From NCBI GenBank assembly GCA_016708955.1, contig JADJES010000003.1, positions 186,001-250,000 on the forward strand: a DNA stretch of 64,000 bases, read 5' to 3'. The notes beneath the pieces are model-generated. The model ran no database searches. It had not been told where the DNA came from and saw nothing but the letters and a program-made list of their open reading frames with translations. Origin of the DNA: Nitrosomonas sp. Its GTDB lineage: Bacteria > Pseudomonadota > Gammaproteobacteria > Burkholderiales > Nitrosomonadaceae. Made by a program: the position numbers and the translations under genes. How positions within the stretch are numbered: the stretch's first letter is position 1; each line of letters starts with the position of its first letter. Positions 56,466 to 64,000 of this stretch are shown here, piece by piece.

Positions 56466-57687
56466 ATGGAATTGGTGCGCTTTACAAACGTGTTATTGGA
56501 CTCGATGTGCATCAAGCACAGATTACGGCCTGCGCACTGATCGAAGAATGCGACGGTTTGATATGAATTGAGCAGCGTCAATTTGGTACATTCAAGAAAG
56601 ACCGACGCGCGCTGGCGCAGTGGGTGGTTCAATTGCAGCCTGACGAAGTTGTGATGGAAAGCACGGCATCTACTGGAAAAGTCCTTACGCGGCATTGGAG
56701 GCGGCAGGCATTCGTGCAAAAGTCGTGAACGCCCGGCATGTCAAAAATGTTCCCGGACGCAAAACAGATATCAACGATGCACAATGGCTGGCAACGTTGT
56801 CGCGTGCCGGATTGCTGCGTGCATCGTTTATTCCGCCCGCAAAAATGCGCGAATTGCGTTTGATTGCCCGGCAGCGGCAAAAGCTGACCGGACAGCTTGC
56901 ATCTGAAAAGAATCGTTTACACAAGATTCTCGCCGATGGCGGCATACGCCTGGGTGTCGTGGTCAGCGATGTTCATGGACAATCGGCCCGCGCCATGATC
57001 AAGGCGCTTATCGCAAACAAAATGCCCCAGGAGGTTTTGAAATTCGCATCACGACGGCTCAAAGCCAGCCGTGAAGAATTGTTCGATGCCTTGCAGGGAG
57101 AATTAACCGAAAGCCACCGCTTGGTGCTCAATGAATTGATGCAGCATATCGAGGAAATCGAACAACGCATCGCTCGGTTTGACCAACGCTTGCTTGCCGG
57201 ACTGGAAAGCGAACACAACTGGCTGGTGTTACTGCAAACCCTGCCCGGTGTCGATCTCATCGGCGCGGCCATGCTGCTGGTAGAAATCGGCAACAATATG
57301 GATGCCTTTGGCAGCGCGGATCGCCTGTGTTCATGGGTTGGTATCTGTCCAGGCAATAACGAATCAGCAGGTAAGCATAAATCCGGGCGGACACGCAAAG
57401 GCAACGCTTATGTTCGTCGTCTTCTATGTGAATTTGCTCACGCTGCCAGCCGAACCACTTCTGCTTTTAAAGCAAAGTTCAGCTCACTCATCGTGCGCCG
57501 TGGATACAAGCGCGCCATTGTGGCACTGGGACACAAAATATTACGCACCATCTTCTTCATGTTCAAGCGGCGCCAACATTACCGGGACAGCGCCACTGAC
57601 TATGAGAAACTTTCGGTTCAGCGTAATGCTGCACGTTGGATCAAAACGCTGATTCAACACGGCTTTATCAAAACAGCGCAAGCCTAA
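56466..57687 (+). pseudogene. IS110/IS1111-family transposase, broken
   Basis: The ATG at 56466 behind GGAGGAATT begins MELV, then one base is lost near 56475. The next frame reads YKRVIGLDVHQAQITACALI (catalytic Asp), is interrupted by TGA at 56564-56566, and resumes IEQRQFGTFKKDRRALAQWV. One more base is lost in ACGGCATC (56663-56670; STGIYWKSPYAALEAAG). The remaining 330 codons are intact and hold KTDINDAQWLA, the LLQTLPGVDLIGAAMLLVE region and WVGICPGNNESAGKHKSGRT of the C-terminal transposase_20 domain. The protein should be non-functional. Confidence 0.88.
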
Positions 57688-58203
57688 TTTGCGCCAATTG
57701 TTATATGGTCTTAGCTGGCCAGGATTACTTGCGCCTGTTTAGTGGTTTCTTTCACGTTAAACCCTTACCAGAGATACATTTGTGGCAATTTTACTGGAAG
57801 CAACTGAGGAAAATAGGATTATGAAATTGATCAGTACTGACTGAGTAATCTGACATTGTTTCCTATACTTAATTGCTCATTGAGATAACACAGGTGCCAA
57901 TATGTTTTGTGTCATGAATCCTCAAATATTATTTGCCGCAATTTTGCAAATCTGAACGGCCGGTCGCAAGTTAAGCAATTTTATAATAAGCGAATCAGAA
58001 CAAAAGTACCCTAAAAAGACGTTATCCGTTACAATTCGGAGCTTATAAGGATAAGCTAAAAGTCATTAATTAGAGTAATTGTTGTTTTGGCGCAACACTG
58101 ATTTAATATTGCCTTGACAGGAAAAAGCGCCTTATATAAGCTGCGGAGTGGTCAAATATGACACACTTATATTTATTAAGCAATGTCAGCGGTAAGCGTT
58201 TGA
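57688..58203. promoter_or_regulatory. Noncoding region before the lipid cluster
   Basis: No supported gene on either strand. TTGACA at 58114-58119 with TATAAG at 58135-58140 (15-bp spacer) or overlapping TAAGCT at 17 bp is a weak sigma70 candidate for the operon downstream. The left part is the flank of the IS110 element. Confidence 0.4.
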
Positions 58204-58332
58204 ATGAAAATTTTCCAGCCAGCAAAAAGTGCATTATTAGAGATTAATAATCAGAGTTGGCACGCTCAACCAGGATTTCTTGCTTATGCGAGCAAGATGA
58301 CAAGTACTATTACTTCGAGGGGAAGATCTTGA
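58204..58332 (+). CDS. Possible 42-codon ORF coupled to the acyl-AMP ligase gene
   Basis: ATG 58204 opens 42 codons (MKIFQPAKSALLEINNQSWH...) whose TGA (58330-58332) overlaps the proposed TTG start of the next gene (58329-58331). No good ribosome site and no recognised family. It could be a leader peptide or chance. The overlap is what makes it notable. Confidence 0.3.
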   Translation: MKIFQPAKSALLEINNQSWHAQPGFLAYASKMTSTITSRGRS

Positions 58333-60152
58333 GTTCGACAATAACCAAGTTGAACGCTCCGCTAACGCAAGCGTTTGATTTTCAACCTTCAAGCGAATTA
58401 CAATTAACACCGACACCGACACTCAATACACTAACTCAGCAGTTAGCGGGTTTTGATACCCTAACCAGCGCTTTAGAATATGCAGCGAATGGAATAACGG
58501 GGTATAACTTCTATGACGCGAAGGGTAACTTACGTTCGGTTCTGCCATACAGTATACTTAGACAGAATGCTCGTATCTTAGCTCAACGTTTATTTGGTTT
58601 TGGTTTGCTCCGTGGTAGTCGGGTAGCAATCATTGCTGATACCTCTCCAGAGTTTGTCGAGTTGTTTTTTGCATGTCGCTATGCTGGTTTAGTGCCTTTT
58701 GCAATGCCAATTCCGGTTAATCTCGGTAGCCATGCAATATATGTTCAGCAATTAAGGGGTATGCTTGAAAGCAGTCAAGCAAGTATTGCTCTGGCAAATA
58801 TGGACTATATTAATTTTCTGGAAGAGGCTGCAGAAGAAGCAACCTGTATACAGTGGGTAGGAACTCCAGAAAAATTAAGCGGATTCCCTGCGATAAATGT
58901 TGAACTAGAGCCTAATTATCCTGATGAAACTGCGTACCTGCAATTTACATCAGGCAGTACGCGTACACCGAGAGGAGTAGTTATTACTGAACGAGCCTTG
59001 ATGTGCAATTTGCAAGGTATTGTATGTAATGGCTTGGAAATTAAACCCGACGATCGTTCCGCTTCGTGGCTGCCCTTTTACCATGATATGGGATTGGTTG
59101 GGTTAGTTCTAGCACCAATGGTTACACAAATCTCTGTTGATTATTTGGCGACGCGCGATTTTGCAATTCGACCCTTACAATGGTTGCGGTTAATAAGTCG
59201 CAATCGTTGTACCGTTGCATTCAGCCAACCTTTTGGTCTCAAGCTCTGTACATTACGTGTAAGGGAATCTGACCTCAAAGAGCTCGATCTTGGTTGTTGG
59301 CGTGCTGCTGGTATTGGCGCAGAAATGATTCGGCCAGAAACTTTGAGAAATTTTGCAGAAAAATTTGCATCGGCAGGTTTTGATGAGAATGCTTTTCTGC
59401 CATGCTACGGTCTTGCGGAATCCACGCTTGCCGTTACTTTTTCAAAAATTGGTAAAGGATGCAAAAGTATACAAGTGGATAGTAAGACGCTGATCGATAA
59501 GAGAATGGCTGTTCGGTTGCAAGCGGAAGGGCGCAAACAAAATGAATTTGTAAATTGTGGGCGTCCGTTGCCTGGACATACTGTGAAGATAGTCGATGAG
59601 GATGGCCAGCAATTGTCGGAAATGATGGTTGGCAGTGTTTTAGTGCATGGTGATAGCGTGATGAAGGGTTACTATAACAATCCAGAAGAGACTAACAAAG
59701 CGCTTAAATCCGGTAATTGGCTGGATACTGGAGATATTGGATTCCTGTTTGAAGGTGATTTGTTTATAACCGGACGTCGTACAGATGTCATTATTGTTAA
59801 TGGCCGCAATATTCGTGCACAAGACATAGAAGAATTGGCTGAACAACAACCGGAAGTTAGGTCACGTGAAGCTTCTGCATTTGGGGTGAATGATGAAGAT
59901 GGAACAACAACTATTGTGCTAGTCATTGAATGTAGGCTCACCTCCGTGACAGAACGCCAATCACTGACAACTAGATTGCAACAGCTTGTTTATATGGCAT
60001 TTGGAGTTAATTGTGTTGTGGAATTGGTTCCGCCGCATACCTTGCCACGGACCTCATCTGGAAAGCTCTCACGTTTTGCAGCAAGGCAAGGTTATATCCA
60101 GAGAACAAATCTGGCAGGCCAAATGACTTTTGTAGAATCGGGCGACAGATAA
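58329..60152 (+). CDS. Fatty acyl-AMP ligase / acyl-ACP synthetase
   Basis: Adenylate-forming enzyme that activates a fatty acid with ATP and would load it onto the acyl carrier protein encoded downstream. The TTG at 58329 is preceded by GAGGGGAAG and gives 607 aa. The frame continues to another TTG at 58257 without a ribosome site. The AMP-binding motif reads LQFTSGSTRTPRGV. SASWLPFYHDMGLVGLVL and FLPCYGLAESTLAV are typical of the FAAL subgroup, and a C-terminal subdomain has GDLFITGRRTDVIIVNGRN. In Caulobacter a comparable acyl-ACP synthetase serves ceramide synthesis. That link rests on the neighbouring genes. Confidence 0.88.
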   Translation: MSSTITKLNAPLTQAFDFQPSSELQLTPTPTLNTLTQQLAGFDTLTSALEYAANGITGYNFYDAKGNLRSVLPYSILRQNARILAQRLFGFGLLRGSRVAIIADTSPEFVELFFACRYAGLVPFAMPIPVNLGSHAIYVQQLRGMLESSQASIALANMDYINFLEEAAEEATCIQWVGTPEKLSGFPAINVELEPNYPDETAYLQFTSGSTRTPRGVVITERALMCNLQGIVCNGLEIKPDDRSASWLPFYHDMGLVGLVLAPMVTQISVDYLATRDFAIRPLQWLRLISRNRCTVAFSQPFGLKLCTLRVRESDLKELDLGCWRAAGIGAEMIRPETLRNFAEKFASAGFDENAFLPCYGLAESTLAVTFSKIGKGCKSIQVDSKTLIDKRMAVRLQAEGRKQNEFVNCGRPLPGHTVKIVDEDGQQLSEMMVGSVLVHGDSVMKGYYNNPEETNKALKSGNWLDTGDIGFLFEGDLFITGRRTDVIIVNGRNIRAQDIEELAEQQPEVRSREASAFGVNDEDGTTTIVLVIECRLTSVTERQSLTTRLQQLVYMAFGVNCVVELVPPHTLPRTSSGKLSRFAARQGYIQRTNLAGQMTFVESGDR

Positions 60153-60158
60153 GGGCGC

Positions 60159-61074
60159 ATGCCAAAATTAGTAGCCGTAACAGGCGCTACAGGGTTCATT
60201 GGCAATGTGCTGGTGCAGAAGCTGGTTCAAGATGGATGGACAGTTCGTGCGCTCACACGGTTACATCGCTCATCCGATAGTGAATCTATTCAATGGATTC
60301 AAGGTGATTTAGATAATTTAACTGCGCTAGATCATTTGGTTAATGATGTAGCGTTTGTTATTCATTGTGCTGCAACAGTAAGAGGAAGCTCTTTTCAAGA
60401 ATTCGCACATACAAATATCGAAGGTACAAAAAATATTTTATATGCCATTGCTAGGCAAAAACAGTCTCCCCGCTTTTTGTTAATATCATCCCTAGCTGCA
60501 AGGCAACCTGAATTATCATGGTATACCCGAAGTAAGTATTTGTCGGAGATTCAGGTAATTGAATATTCAGAGCAATTACAATGGACTATTCTCAGACCTA
60601 CGGCCGTTTATGGTCCGGGCGATAAAGAACTAAAACCCCTCTTTCAAGCGATGCGCCGCGGTTTTCTTCCCGTAGTCGGAAAAATTCATAATCGATTCGG
60701 ATTAATACATGTGTATGATCTGGTTGCAGCTATTCAGATTTGGATGGCTTCCAGTCTATCGGTTAATGGAGTATTCGAACTTGATGATGGGATGTCGGGG
60801 CGGGTATAGCTATCAAAGTTTGGCAATCCTGGCGCAGCAGGCGTGGAAGCGCCCTGTGCATTGCATTCCTATACCGGATTTGCTTATTCAAGGTATCGCA
60901 ATATCCAATCTATGGCTGGCGCGGTTACTTCACTATTCCCCCATGCTGACTCCAGGAAAAGTTAATGAGTTACAACATAGCGACTGGGTATGTGATAATG
61001 CTCCATTGATCCGCGCTCTTCCGGCGTGGCAGCCGAGTATTCGTTTACAAGACGTTTTATCTGAAGTAATCTAG
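60159..61074 (+). pseudogene. Extended SDR (NAD-dependent epimerase/dehydratase, CerR-like), frameshifted
   Basis: The first frame (60159-60809) gives a Rossmann motif G9-x2-G12-x2-G15 (VTGATGFIG) and the catalytic Y122-x3-K126 (WYTRSKYL). It stops at TAG just after FELDDGMSG. The other frame continues GGYSYQSLAILAQQAWKRPV to 61074. Removing one G from the run at 60797-60800 restores a protein of about 305 aa. In Caulobacter an SDR of this kind (CerR) reduces the keto group in ceramide synthesis. All catalytic residues lie before the break. Either the gene is newly inactivated or a base was mis-called. Confidence 0.8.
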
Positions 61075-61105
61075 CCTTTAAAATTTAACTACTCTGAATT
61101 AACCT

Positions 61106-61360
61106 ATGACTGAAAGTAATTACGATGAGATCATGCAATTACTCTGTGATCGACTAAGTAGTTTAACCAATTCTGATACTCAGATTACTCCTGAAACGAA
61201 CATGATTAGTCAGCTATCGATTGATTCTATTAAACTACTTAATCTTATAATGGAAATTGAAGACACTTTTGATGTTTCAATCCCCATTAATGCACTGACA
61301 GATATTCACACTGTACGAGAATTGGCTGACTTAGTGCATAAAATAAAATCTGCCTCATAA
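61106..61360 (+). CDS. Acyl carrier protein
   Basis: A dedicated acyl carrier of 84 aa. Ser41 in LSIDSIKLLNL is the phosphopantetheine site, where general fatty-acid ACPs read GADSLD. The following helix EIEDTFDVSIP is typical. The different signature indicates a specialised ACP, fitting loading by the acyl-AMP ligase upstream and use by the oxoamine synthase downstream, whose ATG overlaps its stop (TAATG). Confidence 0.92.
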   Translation: MTESNYDEIMQLLCDRLSSLTNSDTQITPETNMISQLSIDSIKLLNLIMEIEDTFDVSIPINALTDIHTVRELADLVHKIKSAS

Positions 61361-62541
61361 TGAATTTACTTGAAAAATTAGATGCAGCAGCAGCTGCAAG
61401 AAAATCACTTTTGCCGAATGGTGTGGGGGCTTTTGGTATCCCGATTGAAGAAGTTTATTCGGCGACGGAAGCTAGAATTGGAGATCGTCGTGTACTCCTG
61501 TTTGGCACTAACAATTATTTGGGCTTAACCTTTGCACCTGAATGTATTCGTGCAGCGCATGAAGCAATTGACAAAGAAGGTACAGGTACCACAGGCTCCC
61601 GGATGGCAAATGGCAGTTATTTTGGTCACCGTGCCTTGGAAAGAGAATTCGCAGACTTTTATCAATGTAGCTCTGGCATTGTCTTTACTACTGGTTATCA
61701 AGCTAACTTAGGTACTATTTCAGGTTTAGTAGGTCCTGGAGATACTGTATTGATTGATGGGGATTCCCATGCGAGTATCTATGACGGTTGCATCCTCAGT
61801 GGCGCAGATATCATTCGCTTTAAGCATAATGATATGGTTGACATGGAAAAACGATTGCGCCGACTGGGCGATCGTGTTGAAACAACGTTAATTATTGCTG
61901 AGGGGATCTATAGCATGCTTGGTGATCAAGCACCTTTAGCTGAAATTGTTAAATTAAAGAATGCATATAATTGCATTCTACTCCTCGATGAAGCGCATTC
62001 ATTGGGTGTATTGGGTGAAACTGGTCAGGGTCTCGTAGAAAAAACGGGGCTGTTAAAAGAAGTCGATTTTATTACCGGTACTTTTAGCAAAAGTCTCTGC
62101 AGTATCGGTGGATTTTGTGTAAGCAACCATCCACAGCTTGAGCAGTTACGCTATATCAGTCATCCCTATATTTTTACAGCATCGCCGTCCCCGGCAACGA
62201 TTGCCTCAACGCGCGCGGCATTAGTTCTGCTAAGCAAAGGCAGTGATCTGCGCAAGCAACTATGGAGCAACTGTACTCAGCTTTATTCGCAGCTCGAGGA
62301 GACTGGCTACCTGCTAGGTCCTGACCCAGGTCCGGTAATTTCCGCCATTCTTGATACGCCGCAACAGGCGCTCCAGCTTTGGCAGAGCTTGCTCGAACAT
62401 AATATTTATGTAAATTTGATTCTGCCGCCAGCAGCACCGGAAGGTAAGTCGCTTGTGCGATGCAGTGTAAATGCAGCACATACTACAGAACAAATCAAAT
62501 ATGTTGGCGATACTTTTTCCAAACTATACAACATGATATGA
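61360..62541 (+). CDS. spt: Alpha-oxoamine synthase, probable serine palmitoyltransferase
   Basis: PLP enzyme of 393 aa that condenses an amino acid with an acyl thioester and releases CO2. Key residues are visible: His137 stacking on PLP (DGDSHASIYDG), Asp210 and His213 (LLLDEAHSLGVLG), and the PLP Lys244 (GTFSKSL). PPAAPEGKSLVRCSVNAAHT is the C-terminal substrate region. The family includes BioF, Kbl, HemA, CqsA and SPT. The ACP, acyl-AMP ligase and SDR next to it match the Caulobacter sphingolipid cluster, making serine palmitoyltransferase the best guess. A CqsA/LqsA-like ketone synthase is the main alternative. Confidence 0.82.
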   Translation: MNLLEKLDAAAAARKSLLPNGVGAFGIPIEEVYSATEARIGDRRVLLFGTNNYLGLTFAPECIRAAHEAIDKEGTGTTGSRMANGSYFGHRALEREFADFYQCSSGIVFTTGYQANLGTISGLVGPGDTVLIDGDSHASIYDGCILSGADIIRFKHNDMVDMEKRLRRLGDRVETTLIIAEGIYSMLGDQAPLAEIVKLKNAYNCILLLDEAHSLGVLGETGQGLVEKTGLLKEVDFITGTFSKSLCSIGGFCVSNHPQLEQLRYISHPYIFTASPSPATIASTRAALVLLSKGSDLRKQLWSNCTQLYSQLEETGYLLGPDPGPVISAILDTPQQALQLWQSLLEHNIYVNLILPPAAPEGKSLVRCSVNAAHTTEQIKYVGDTFSKLYNMI

Positions 62542-62702
62542 TTGGGTCCGTAAATTTCCACAGCATAAAATAAGTATCTACATCTGTATTTTTGTTTGTG
62601 AGTACAGGGAGCTCATCAATAAAGAATATTTCTAATAAGAAATTCATTTGTTTACTTTAATTTAGCCAGATCTGATTTGGTTATCTAAAACGAGGTACTA
62701 CA

Positions 62703-63353
62703 ATGAAAATAATGCAAGCACTGGTATTAACATTATTTTCCTTCATGTTACAAAGCAATGCTTTTGGAATAAGTATTGTATACAGCGGGTTTGAATGCTT
62801 AAATGCGGTAGATACAAATGACTCCACGCCCAAAGGTATACCAGTACAGAGCAAATTTGAAGTCATACAAGATGCTGGGGATGGTATCTATCGTTTAAGC
62901 TTAACTGGCGGTATTCCTCGCTTTAATAATAATAATCATGATGTATGCATCGATAATGCGACCGCGATCGGATATTCAGGAATTCCTGCAGTAGATGGTT
63001 TGCCGCAACCTCTCGAAGCCATTAATGCAACTGCCTATTTTAATGGGCAGACACTGATAATTGTCGTCAGCTCGTTGTATACAGATTTAAGTGGCAGAAG
63101 GAATCCATTTTCTTCATTTAACACAAGCCTTGTCTTTGCTTTCACGAATACACTCATATTTGAGTTTGATCCTCGAGCATCTTCATTCAGTTTGAAAAAA
63201 ATGATCCGCAACCGAGGGTTCACTAATACCAGTGGATCGACGAATTCAATAACACCATTCCTTGAGACAATCTTGCCATCTTTCAACGATGAAGTGCAAG
63301 ACAAGCCCAAAATTCTAACACCGATAGCCAGAATCGAATTTTTACTGGATTAA
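62703..63353 (+). CDS. Secreted protein of unknown function
   Basis: A 216-aa protein with a signal peptide (about 1-20: MKIMQALVLTLFSFMLQSNA). The mature part contains two Cys (in FECLNAV and HDVCIDN), beta-prone segments and a basic stretch near SLKKMIRNRG. No family recognised. It lies between the lipid cluster and selD, 160 bp after spt on the same strand. A link to the lipid cluster is possible but unsupported. Confidence 0.65.
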   Translation: MKIMQALVLTLFSFMLQSNAFGISIVYSGFECLNAVDTNDSTPKGIPVQSKFEVIQDAGDGIYRLSLTGGIPRFNNNNHDVCIDNATAIGYSGIPAVDGLPQPLEAINATAYFNGQTLIIVVSSLYTDLSGRRNPFSSFNTSLVFAFTNTLIFEFDPRASSFSLKKMIRNRGFTNTSGSTNSITPFLETILPSFNDEVQDKPKILTPIARIEFLLD

Positions 63354-63379
63354 TCAACCCACATCATATGCAAGGCCAA

Positions 63380-64000
63380 TTAGTGATCTGTTAGTGTAAT
63401 AAGTAAATTAGTATTATATGGCGTGACACAGCCAATTTGCGCTGAAGTATAGCCAGCGGTGGAAAGCGCATGAAGACATTCGTCGGTACGCTCGGCGGGT
63501 ATTCCAGCTAGTAGTCCCCCCGCAGTTTGCGGATCGAAGAGTAGAGGATAGTTTGGGTGTTGCCCAGTGTAATATTGGCATCGGCTGGCTTGTTTATTGG
63601 CGGCATAGAGTATGCTTTGAATGCTTTGTAGGCTGCACTGTTGTGCGCCCTCCATGATTGGAATGGCGTCCATTGATAGGGAGGCGCTGCATCGAGAAGC
63701 TAACAGCATCTCCTGTAAATGTCCGAGTAAGCCAAATCCAGTTACATCGGTACAACTGCGTGCTGCACAAGAACGTAAGATGGTTGCCGCGGCCAGGTTA
63801 CTTTGCAACATATAAGCCAATGCCTGATCAAGCCATAAACCCTTGCAGCGTGCAGCCATGTTAGCAGCAAGTAAAACACCGTTGCCGATAGGTTTCGTGA
63901 GAATTAAACTATCACCGGGAGTTAGTCCGGATTTTGTCAGGGCTTCACTTGATGAGAGTGTTCCGTTAACAGTTAGCCCGATAGCTATTTCGGGTCCTTC
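63380..64000 (-). CDS. selD: Selenide, water dikinase SelD, C-terminal part
   Basis: Makes selenophosphate from selenide and ATP for selenoprotein and selenouridine-tRNA synthesis. The frame is open from the window edge at 64000 to the stop at 63380 (206 codons), so the N terminus with the active-site Cys/Sec lies outside. Recognisable family blocks are GLTPGDSLILTKPIGNGVL, SCTDVTGFGLLGHLQEM and NYPLLFDPQTAGGLLAG. It is convergent with the secreted protein gene. Confidence 0.94.
   Translation of the reverse strand, partial: EGPEIAIGLTVNGTLSSSEALTKSGLTPGDSLILTKPIGNGVLLAANMAARCKGLWLDQALAYMLQSNLAAATILRSCAARSCTDVTGFGLLGHLQEMLLASRCSASLSMDAIPIMEGAQQCSLQSIQSILYAANKQASRCQYYTGQHPNYPLLFDPQTAGGLLAGIPAERTDECLHALSTAGYTSAQIGCVTPYNTNLLITLTDH

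Noticed and set aside
60797..60800. Phase-variable G tract in the SDR gene
   Set aside because: Four G is too short for slipped-strand phase variation. Simple mutation or read error is more likely.
1..64000. CRISPR arrays, rRNA genes and retron- or toxin-antitoxin-type defence systems
   Set aside because: No regularly spaced short repeats, no rRNA-like stretches, no reverse transcriptase and no convincing toxin-antitoxin pair were seen on either strand.

Overview
The window looks like a chromosome segment of an ammonia-oxidising betaproteobacterium, most probably Nitrosomonas. The main evidence is a complete ammonia monooxygenase cluster (amoC-amoA-amoB-amoE-amoD, 17430-21894). It sits beside housekeeping genes of betaproteobacterial type and a block of carbon-metabolism genes (transketolase, GAPDH, PGK, pyruvate kinase, class II aldolase) that suits a Calvin-cycle autotroph. 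No rRNA, RuBisCO or dnaA gene is present, so the genus is an inference from the amo genes and gene content.

Layout: 1-1341 an NtrX-like response regulator. 1483-8549 tkt-gap-pgk-pyk-fba. 8657-9498 a frameshifted GIY-YIG/DUF4357 gene. 9583-12097 (minus) yggX, argA, rsmE. 12234-16936 a thioredoxin-like protein, an inositol-monophosphatase-family enzyme, trkA-trkH and a PilG-like regulator. 17430-21894 amoCABED with a promoter candidate, an intercistronic stem-loop and terminators. 21989-28401 (minus) queA-tgt-yajC-secD-secF-dedA. 28512 tRNA-Leu(CAA). 28600-34720 an AT-rich accessory stretch holding an integrase remnant, a TPR protein, small secreted and membrane proteins, three diverged copies of a DnaA-box-bearing repeat, and an ISL3-type element with an internally deleted transposase. 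34720-36573 an ABC-F ATPase. 36621-51342 a flagellar block: fleS-fleR-fliE on the minus strand, diverging from fliFGHIJKLMNOPQR on the plus strand. 51547-53394 a long Ala/Glu/Lys-rich coiled-coil protein. About 53565-57687 a graveyard of IS66, IS1595 (two copies) and IS110 elements, all broken. 58329-62541 a compact lipid cluster (fatty acyl-AMP ligase, extended SDR, acyl carrier protein, alpha-oxoamine synthase). 62703-63353 a secreted orphan. 63380-64000 the C-terminal part of selD, which runs off the window.

How the genes fit together: the amo cluster supplies energy from ammonia, and the tkt-fba block runs the sugar-phosphate reactions of CO2 fixation and lower glycolysis. The queA-tgt-yajC-secDF operon pairs queuosine tRNA modification with the Sec accessory complex. 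The flagellar block encodes the basal body, C-ring, export apparatus and a FleSR-type two-component regulator.

The two most interesting signals are: (i) three dispersed ~235-bp repeats that keep an inverted pair of DnaA-box-like 9-mers and a third box 179-180 bp away, with no replication gene nearby; (ii) the FAAL-SDR-ACP-oxoamine synthase cluster, whose gene content matches the bacterial ceramide (sphingolipid) pathway known from Caulobacter, although the SDR gene is split by a one-base frameshift as read.
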